From assembly GCF_003369915.1 (NCBI RefSeq), contig NW_022881614.1, forward strand, positions 7,647,001 to 7,711,000: DNA of 64,000 nucleotides, written 5' to 3'. Numbering within the stretch: the stretch's first letter is position 1; every line of letters begins with the position of its first letter. Origin of the DNA: Drosophila miranda (taxonomy: Eukaryota; Arthropoda; Insecta; Diptera; Drosophilidae). A program made the translations under genes and the position numbers. Under the pieces are notes generated by a model. The model searched no databases. It was given only the letters and a program-made list of their open reading frames with translations, and was not told the DNA's origin. This document shows, in pieces, positions 55,801 through 64,000 of the stretch.

Positions 55801-58800
55801 CGCCCGAGCTGATGTACAAAGTGGAAGTCTCCTACATGGAGATCTACAACGAGAAGGTCCACGATCTGCTCGACCCGAAGCCAAACAAGCAGTCTCTCAA
55901 AGTGCGCGAACACAACGTGATGGGTCCCTATGTCGATGGTTTGTCGCAGCTGGCCGTGGCATCCTACCAGGACATCGACAACCTCATGACCGAGGGCAAC
56001 AAATCCCGGACGGTGGCGGCCACCAACATGAATGCCGAGTCGTCGCGCTCCCATGCCGTCTTCTCGGTGGTGCTCACCCAGATACTCACGGATCAGGCAA
56101 CGGGCGTCAGCGGGGAGAAGGTTTCGCGGATGTCTCTCGTAGACTTGGCAGGCTCCGAGCGTGCCGTGAAGACGGGCGCTGTCGGCGATCGTCTCAAGGA
56201 GGGCTCCAACATAAACAAGTGGGTGAAAAGTTGACAAGAATCTTGGTTTATACCTCAATTTGTATCATCTTTATACCTCTTGCAGATCTCTGACCACGCT
56301 GGGCCTGGTCATCTCCAAGCTGGCCGATCAGACCAATGGCAAGCGCAATGGAAACGACAAATTTGTGCCCTATCGGGACTCTGTGCTCACCTGGCTGCTG
56401 AAGGACAATCTGGGCGGCAACTCCAGGACCGTAATGGTGGCCACAATCTCACCGTCGGCGGACAACTACGAGGAGACGTTGTCCACGCTGCGCTATGCGG
56501 ATCGGGCCAAGCGCATCGTCAACCACGCCGTGGTCAACGAAGATCCCAATGCCCGGATCATTCGGGAGCTGCGGCACGAGGTGGAGACGCTGAGGAGCAT
56601 GCTGAAGCACGCCACGGGATCGCCGGTGGGCGATGTGCAGGATAAACTGGCCGAGAGCGAGAATCTAATGAAGCAGATCTCGCAGACTTGGGAGGAGAAG
56701 CTGGTCAAGACGGAGCGCATCCAGAACGAGCGACAGCAGGCCCTGGAGAAAATGGGCATCAGTGTGCAGGCCAGCGGCATCAAGGTGGAGAAGAACAAGT
56801 ACTATTTGGTCAATTTGAATGCGGATCCGTCCCTCAACGAACTGCTGGTCTACTACCTAAAGGTAAATGGTACTCAAATGCTTTGCAGAACCGATCTAAA
56901 CTATGCTTTCTTTGTGATCAGGAACGGACGCTGATTGGCGGTCGCAGCATTAGCGGACAACAGCCCGATATACAGCTCTCTGGGCTGGGCATTCAACCGG
57001 AGCATTGTGTGATCACCATTGAGGACAGCGGGCTGTATATGGAGCCGGTCCAGGGAGCGCGTTGCTTCGTCAACGGATCGGCGGCCGTGGAGAAGACTCC
57101 GCTCCAGAACGGCGATCGCATCCTGTGGGGCAATCATCATTTCTTCCGCGTCAACTCTCCAAAGAGCAACAACACGAGCATGAGCGCCTCGGAGACACAG
57201 ACGCCGGCACAGTTGATCGACTACAACTTTGCGCGCGACGAGATTATGCAGAACGAGCTGAGCAATGACCCCATTCAGACGGCCATTGCTCGCCTGGAGC
57301 GCCAGCACGAGGAAGATAAGCAGGTGGCGCTGGAGAAGCAGCGGCAGGAGTACGAACGCCAGTTCCAGCAACTGCGCAACATTCTCTCGCCCAGCACCCC
57401 CTATGCCCCATATGCCCCCTACGATCCGCTGCGCATGGGCAAGATAACCCCGAATACTCCGACCTCCCAGATGCGGGTCGAGAAGTGGGCACAGGTAAGC
57501 CAGGCGCCTAGGCTGATGTATGACTTGGATAATCCTTGAATCTTTTTCAGGAGCGCGATGAAATGTTCCGACGTTCGCTGGGACAGCTGAAAACGGACAT
57601 CATGCGAGCCAATTCCCTGGTGCAAGAGGCCAACTTCCTGGCCGAGGAAATGGAGAAGAAGACCAAATTCTCGGTCACCCTGCAAATACCGCCGGCCAAT
57701 CTGAGTCCCAACAGACGACGGGGGCCTTTGTTAGCGAGCCCGCGATTCTGGTGAAGCGCACAAATTCCGGCAGCCAAATATGGACGATGGAGAAGCTGGA
57801 AAACAAACTGATCGACATGCGAGAGATGTACCAGGAGCACAAGGAGCGCGTGCCCAACGGATTGGTATGTTGAATTCGCTCTACTCTCCATCCATCTCTC
57901 GCTCTGTGTGCTCTGTACTAACCATTTACCATTTATAATTGTATCGATTTACACACGCATTCAATTAACCCCTGAGTACAGCCCCTTGTAGAGCAATTCT
58001 CAGACGATGAATACGATGACAAGGTAATTAAGACACGACACCCCCACACCCCTAGATCACCCCTAAACAAGAACACCACACACACACACACACCGTTCTA
58101 AAAACTATTTGGCAGTGAAATTGTGTGATTGCGACACGAAATCGAATTATTATTTGCTCTGCCTTTTGTAGGACGATGACAATGCCAAGCCGCAGGACCC
58201 GTTCTACGAGTCGCAGGAGAACCACAATCTCATTGGCGTGGCCAACATATTCCTGGAGGTGCTCTTCCAAGACGTCAAGCTGGACTACCACACGCCCATC
58301 ATCAGCCAGCAGGGAGAGGTGGCAGGACGCCTGCAGGTGGAGGTGGAGCGCATAGCCGGCCAGATGCCGCAGGACCGCATGTGCGAGTCAGTCTCGGAGT
58401 CCTCGGAGAACTCGCGCGACGAGTACGATGACCCTGTCGATCCCTCCTCCAACCAGATCACGTGCCGCGTCACCATCAAGTGCGCAACAGGCCTGCCCCT
58501 GTCCCTCTCCAACTTTGTGTTCTGCCAGTACACGTTCTGGGGCCACCAGGAGATGGTGGTGCCCGTGATCAATGCCGAGTCCACGGCCCACGATCAGAAT
58601 ATGGTATTCAAGTTCGAGCACACAAAGGACTTTACGGTCACCATCAACGAGGAGTTCCTCGAGCACTGCATCGAGGGAGCCCTGTCGATTGAGGTCTGGG
58701 GCCATCGCAGTGCCGGATTCTCCAGGACCAAGGGCTGGGACGTGGAGCAGCAGCAGGCCAAGGCCCGTTCCCTGGTCGACCGCTGGGCGGAGCTGTCGCG

Positions 58801-61800
58801 CAAAATCGAGCTCTGGGTGGAGATCCACGAGCTGAACGACAGCGGCGAGTACTCGCCCGTGGAAGTGACCAATCGCAACGAGGTTCTGACCGGTGGCATC
58901 TACCAGCTGCGCCAGGGTCAGCAGCGACGGGTCAATGTGCGCGTGAAGCCTGTCCAAAACTCGGGAACGCTGCCCATTATCTGCCAGTCGATTGTGAACG
59001 TGGCTATTGGCAGTGTGACGGTTCGCTCGCGGCTGCAGCGGCCACTCGACTCCTACCAGGAGGAAGATCTCACCGTCTTGCGTGAGAAGTGGAGCGAGGC
59101 GCTGGGACGTCGTCGCCAGTACCTGGACCAGCAGATCCAGATGCTGATCAAGAATGAGGAGAAGAACGAGCAGGAGCGGGAGCGGGAGCTGAGCCTGGTG
59201 CATCAGTGGGTCTCCCTGACGGAGGAACGCAACGCAGTGCTGGTGCCGGCGCCCGGTTCGGGCATACCGGGAGCCCCTGCTTCCTGGGAGCCGCCATCTG
59301 GCATGGAGCCGCATGTGCCCGTGCTCTTCTTAAACCTCAACGGCGACGACCTGTCCGCCCAGAACACCAACGACGAGCTCTCCATTGCGGGCATCAATTC
59401 CATTCTCTCCAAGGAGCACGGCCACAAATTCTACACGCTGCAGATCCTGCAGCATCTGGACAAGGACGTGTGCTGTGTGGCCAGCTGGGACTCGTCCATG
59501 CACGACAGCCAGGCCCTCAACCGCGTCACTGAGGCCAACGAACGTGTCTATCTCATTCTGCGCACCACAGTGCGTCTCTCGCATCCTGCCCCCATGGATC
59601 TGGTGCTGCGGAAGCGCCTCAGCATCAACATCAAGAAAGGACAGATGCTGACGGATCGCCTCAAGAAGTTCCGACTTGTGCGGGGCGAGAACGCCATTTG
59701 GCAGAGTGGCGTTACCTACGAGGTGGTCTCCAACATTCCGAAAGCCTCCGAAGAGCTCGAGGATCGCGAGTCGCTCGCCCAGCTAGCGGCCAGCGGAGAC
59801 GATTGCTCGGCCAGCGATGGCGAGACATACATAGGTGAGACCAATCAATTATACCTAGTCAGCATAACCAGCCCTCTATCCTCCAATTTTGCAGAGAAAT
59901 ACACCCGGGGCGTTTCGGCAGTGGAGAGCATTTTGACCCTGGATCGGCTGCGGCAGAATGTGGCTGTCAAGGAGCTGGAGACGGCCCATGGCCAGCCGCT
60001 GTCCATGCGCAAGACCGTCAGTGTGCCGAACTTCTCGCAGGTATTCTATTCAGCTTCTGCTGCTGCTGCGCTGTTTCATCATGTCGTCGCTGCCGTTGCT
60101 GCCGCCTTACGCTTCCACTTCCACTTACACTCACTAACTCACTCACTTGCCACACTCGCCACGTGCTAAATTAACCAAAAACATTTGACTAAAACGCAAA
60201 TTCTTTCTCTTTTCACATTCTTCTATGCGCTTTCACAAAAACTAACCCAAAAAACCAAAAATAATTATGATTAACCACCAAAAACAAAAACCAAATACCA
60301 AATACCAAATTCGGCGCGCACTTTTTTCTGATATCTGTGTGTATGTGCGTGCGTGTGTATTGGTACTATCTCTGCCGTTATGTCTGTGATGTGTATGTGT
60401 GCTATGCCCAAACGCTTCCCACTGCGCACATAGGCGGTCAAAGACACCACCAATAGCGGGAGTGTAAGTAACTTGTATCCACTTTTTCCACTTCACCTCT
60501 TCCTCTATCCTTCCATCATCCTGAGCACCCACTACCGTAAATGTGCTTTTTGTAGACGTTGTCTTCTTCTGTTCTTCTGTTACGTTCCTCTTTCACCTCT
60601 TGAATCATTCAACTGGGTTCCAGAACTCTCTCTCTCTCTCTGCGCTCTTCAGTTTGCCATTTTTGTAAAGTTTGTCGTCATTTTTGATTTTGATTTTTAT
60701 TTTCATTTTCATTTTGGTTTCTTTTTGGTTTTTAATAAATTTGTTTCATCATACTGAATAACATTTGTTGCAAAAAAAACAAAACAAAAAAAAAACGTTT
60801 GCATATGAAATTTATGATGCAAGAAACTCATGAATAAACTCACGCAGATAATGCGCTTCGATGCGTCGATGGAGTCGCTGCTGAATGTGGGACGCTCCGA
60901 GTCCTTTGCCGATCTCAAGAACAGTGCCCTGGGCAATAAGTTTACGCCAGGTGAGCCCAAGCATAGAATTCAAGCATTCTTTAGATCATTGGAAACCAAC
61001 CCAATTCTCTCGACTGCAGTTCACAGCGGAGGGGGAGGATCCGGCAACGGAGTCATACGCAACCGGCACAGCTTCGGCGGCAAGGGCAGCAGCGAGGAGT
61101 CGCCTGGAAAAGCCTTCGGCATTGGTGGGTATTGCCTGCAAGAAATTGATTTGTCTGAATCCACCGACTACCACACCATAATGACACCTTTTGAACAACC
61201 TTTCGAAAAACAATGTTTACGTACTTTAATCCATATAATCAAATTATATATCCACTTAATATGTACTGCATATTCATTATGCGAAACGCAGCGTGCGACC
61301 TAGTTGCAGGCGTGCTCTAGAGCAAGGGATTTATCTTTTTTTGAACTTCGATTGCACTACCTATCGACTACCTATATAATCCGTAATTTTGGAAACTGCT
61401 AGTTCTCCTTCTTCGTATATACAATCTGTTAACTGTTACGTTACTTGTAGTAGTACTTGACTTGAACTAGTATTTAGTAAAAATCAAATCATACTATCCC
61501 ACTGGCAACAAGATAAATCATTTACCGAATGATTCTGTGCTCACCCGCACACGCTTCGAACCGGTTTTTGTTATGCTTGCTTATGCTTTCCTACTTCCTG
61601 CCAAAGAGCAACTTCTTAATTCTGCGAATTCTCGCATTGCATTGCTTTGTCACAACTTCTGAATCGTAATTTGTTTGACTTTTTGCTTCGATGCAACACC
61701 TGCAGCAGCAATAGCAACATCAATAGCAACAGATCAACAGCAATAGCATCAACTCGATCTGAAGATTCGAGCAATTCTTATTATTGACGCACCCGACTGT

Positions 61801-64000
61801 TTTTTCTGTTCTTTCCTGCCACATTTAATTGCTTATCATATAAATTGACATGCATACGACGAGTACACGAGCCGCAAAGCCATCCATCCAGAATCCAGTC
61901 CACATTGCTTCTCCTCTCTTCTCTTCTCGTATTTATCGTATGGTTTCTCACTTTGTAAAATTCTTTTCTGTGTCTCCAATCTATATCGTAATATAAATGA
62001 AATTCAACGGCCAACAGGCTCTATATCTCTGCTGTCAGGTAAAGGCCGTACTTATGCCCAAATCAAATTCAAAGTGTATTCTTGACTGATGTTCATTGTA
62101 AGATTGTTAGTTGAGTTGAGTTTCAGTTTCAGTTTGTCTGTCTTCACGCCCATCCACACAGACACAGACACCGCCACGGAAACACCTACCATCTCATACC
62201 CATCCATGGACATAAGCCTATTATTTCAGTCCAAGAGGGGAGGTTGGGAGTCCCAGTCCATATTTAGTCCATGTTTAAATGTAGTTTTGTGTTAGTGTTC
62301 GCTTGCTGGTAACTCCTTCTTTCAATCATACCATACCCCCACAAGACTCTCTCTCTCCCATTCAATCACTCGTGCCATTGTCGTCACCACCAGTTGTACA
62401 TGCATCAATCACTTGGTCATTCCATTCCAGCCAACCCACACAATCTGGCGCTCACAGCACACTGCCACTCAGCAGCCACGCACACCGCACGAGATTTGAG
62501 CACGAACCGCGTATCTGTAGCATTTTGCACTCTTATCCTAGACCCTAGAGCAATCATTATCTTTGTTAGTGTTCCTCGAGGTGCGAGCTAGTCGCAGCTC
62601 GGGCTAGAGTGATCAGTCATCGAAGTCTGTATATTGCATTGTAACTAAACATTAAACATACCCATTATCTTCCCCGCCCCAATGTGGAATGCAGCGCGTC
62701 CAACGTTTTTGAATCTCAATTTGAACTTGAACACATTGAGAATTGCGCCAACGAAACGTATGTGGTTTGTCTAGCTCTAAGTCTAGCACTGTTCTCGCTG
62801 AGAATCGTAGAGATTGCTAATCTGTCTTGAATGACTTGTGTCCACAGCATCGCCGGCCACCAGCAAGCTGCTGGGTATGCGCATGACCACGCTGCATGAG
62901 GAGCCCCTGGGTGGACATCGATCGCTCGATGAGGAGCCCGAGGACAGCTACAGCGACTCGGAATATGCCGCAGAGTATGAGCAGGAGCGCCAGCAGAACA
63001 GGAGCCTGGCCAAGCGGTCACGCCTCACGGCGTCCAAGACCATGGACTCGTTCATGGATGTCAGCAGCCACTCGAGCAACAACTACTTGAGCTACACGTC
63101 GAGCGCCAATGCGAATATGAAGCACTTGACAGGTCTGGCCACGCTCAGCATGAGCTCGTCCACCAGCAGTGGCTATGGCTCCCAGGCCGTTTCCTGTAAT
63201 AATCTGAGCAACGAGGACATAACTTCCATGCGTTCCATGAGCATTGACGAGACTCCAGGTAAATCCAGATGGCAAACAAATCAGAATAACAACAATCGTC
63301 TCATCTTTTCCTACTATCCTACAGATTTGGATCGCGTCAATTCAAATTCGCCACCAAACCGTCAGGCTCGAGTCAACCCCTTCCTCAAGGACATGCCTAA
63401 AGCCAAAACACAAAAGACAGTCGAGCCCCAAGCTAAGACGCTGCGGGAGGCGTTCACACACCCCCTGGAGCAGCCAGAGTCGAAGGAAGCCGGCCAAAGT
63501 GATGATGAGTGCGAGCAGGTGCCCAAAAATAAAATAAACAACAACAACAACGATAGCATTGTCAAGGAGGAGCCACAGCATGCGCCCGATGAAGAACTTC
63601 AGGAGGTAGTGGAAGATGAGTCAGAGCAGAGACAGGAACTTTCCACAGACAATCAGAACGGCAATCAATCGCTGGACGAGGCCACACACAACATTTCAGA
63701 GCAGAACCTTGAGGGCGATGGCATCGTCAGAGAAGAACTGCCGGCTGGCAAAGTGATGCGGCGCAAAAAGTCCAATACGCAGCCACCGAACAACATTGGC
63801 AATAGCAACAATAACAATAACAACTGCAACAGCACAAGCCAAACGGCACGCACCAACCAGCGTGCCTCGGTGGCCAAAATGGAAGGCCTGGCAGCGCACA
63901 TGGACCCCAGCATTATGTCCAGCAGCACAGAAGTCGAGGGTAAGCATGCCAATTCAATCGCTAACTTGACTATTCACGTGGCACGTACATTTGCAGACGA
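49894..64000 (+). CDS. Khc-73: Kinesin-3/KIF13 heavy chain Khc-73, frameshifted in exon 7, runs off window
   Basis: Exons: 49894-49948, 55267-55354, 55477-55640, 55702-56218, 56286-56862, 56922-57494, 57551-57864, 57982-58023, 58172-59834, 59895-60040, 60848-60950, 61020-61124, 62848-63258, 63325-63939, 63997 onward; all junctions are GT-AG and in phase except exon 7. The motor fills residues 1-360: P-loop GQTGSGKS split by intron 3, [18 protein letters not shown] domain (about 470-560: [24 protein letters not shown]) and a DUF3694/KIF1-like stalk (exon 9) follow; the CAP-Gly end is outside. This is a plus-end microtubule motor; in flies it binds Dlg for spindle orientation and acts in endosomal traffic. 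Exon 7 has five Gs at 57720-57724; its 314-base length and the downstream conserved frame need one more. The frame as given stops at 57752-57754 after about 725 codons. All other exons are open. Confidence 0.93.
50265..51296 (+). mobile_element. ISY element in Khc-73 intron 1
   Basis: Forward ISY, ATACCCGATACTC to CCCCCTCG, 317 bases after exon 1. Its mirror is at 44158-45011. Confidence 0.9.
51297..52707 (+). other. Khc-73 intron 1, unique part
   Basis: No exon or transposon recognised. Contains simple GGCACA repeats near 51590 and a GTGTGTCTGTGTGT tract near 52227. Confidence 0.5.
52790..53030 (+). repeat. 18-bp minisatellite within the hAT element
   Basis: About 13 units built on TTGTTCTTTTTTGTTCAC with G/T variants. 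The opposite end of the element (54300-54475) has looser AAGTGAGCAACTGAGC repeats, so the motif is subterminal and clustered at both ends. Confidence 0.9.
53110..53955 (+). pseudogene. hAT transposase remnant
   Basis: The first block, [15 protein letters not shown] then [16 protein letters not shown], matches the hAT catalytic region around the second Asp and the C-H motif. A frameshift near 53400 leads to [17 protein letters not shown]. After a TGA at 53641 the C-terminal dimerisation domain is open (53713-53955) with [19 protein letters not shown]. The N-terminal BED finger and first catalytic Asp are missing, apparently replaced by the minisatellite. Confidence 0.8.
54050..54170 (+). repeat. 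Three tandem about 45-bp units in the hAT element
   Basis: Units of TTAGTATAAGAATTCCTATG plus AAAGGATCTCCTTATTTTTATG, two complete and a third partial, in the non-coding 3' part of the hAT element. Confidence 0.9.
54508..55266 (+). other. Khc-73 intron 1, right part
   Basis: No exon, transposon or RNA gene recognised. Ends in the acceptor CTACTTGCAG. Confidence 0.5.
57982..58023 (+). CDS. Khc-73: Khc-73 microexon, probably optional
   Basis: 42 bases between GAGTACAG and GTAATT, coding [14 protein letters not shown] in phase 0 on both sides. Skipping it leaves the frame intact, so it is likely an alternative cassette in the acidic linker after the stalk. Confidence 0.6.
60041..60847 (+). other. 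Khc-73 intron
   Basis: Donor GTATTC, acceptor CACGCAG. AT-rich with long T and A runs; no other feature. Confidence 0.7.
61125..62847 (+). other. Khc-73 intron, with a possible microexon
   Basis: Donor GTGGGT, acceptor GTCCACAG. At 62018-62038 a 21-base segment between CCAACAG and GTAAAG would insert seven residues (GSISLLS) in phase. Otherwise no coding or RNA feature. Confidence 0.5.

Noticed and set aside
58388..59314. 308-codon minus-strand open frame across Khc-73 exon 9
   Set aside because: Antisense shadow of a conserved kinesin exon with no recognisable domain.

Overview
This is eukaryotic DNA from a fly of the genus Drosophila, most likely the obscura group. Two D. melanogaster genes are recognisable. 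Variable 3' exons of the zinc-finger gene lola lie on the minus strand at 0.6-7.3 kb. The kinesin-3/KIF13 gene Khc-73 lies on the plus strand from 49.9 kb to the window end. Both map to Muller element C (2R) in D. melanogaster. The commonest repeat is an INE-1/DINE-1-like element of the type called ISY in D. miranda. Muller C origin, heavy nested transposons, palindromes and single-base lesions in otherwise conserved genes together fit the degenerating neo-Y of D. miranda. That species/chromosome call is inference (about 50%); heterochromatic or rearranged Muller C of a close relative is the alternative.

Layout. 0-10 kb: three lola-type variable zinc-finger exons, two of them damaged, and an intact intronless 519-aa gene with an HSF-type DNA-binding domain. 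10-11 kb: spacer with a diverged dispersed repeat that is also found upstream of the Khc-73 promoter. 11.06-33.09 kb: a head-to-tail array of three Ty3/gypsy elements sharing LTRs (LTR-A-LTR-B-LTR-C-LTR). The LTRs on both sides of copy B carry the same ISY insertion, and all three copies carry the same reverse-transcriptase frameshift. 33.09-44.05 kb: an internally deleted BEL/Pao element inserted in the fourth LTR (target duplication CTGGG). It is itself interrupted by a rearranged ISY, a dead Tc1-like element and a PIF/Harbinger inverted dimer.

44.16-51.30 kb: a second large inverted repeat (arms about 3.2-3.3 kb). Each arm carries the Khc-73 promoter, 5' UTR and first coding exon, bordered by ISY and gypsy LTR pieces. 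The right arm is joined to the rest of Khc-73; the left arm points away as an orphan promoter plus exon. The long first intron holds a hAT element with a perfect 8-bp target duplication. Fourteen more coding exons (the last only begun at the window edge) can be placed by splice sites and phase. Exon 7 lacks one base in a G run, which ends the frame at about codon 725, after the motor and FHA domains.

The lola exons are cut off from any BTB-encoding common exon: to their right lie only transposons and then the 5' end of Khc-73 on the other strand. The transposon island therefore probably covers a rearrangement breakpoint. lola is known to make some isoforms by trans-splicing, so severed variable exons might still be used. 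Several lesions are one-base losses, some in homopolymers, so assembly error must be excluded before calling decay.
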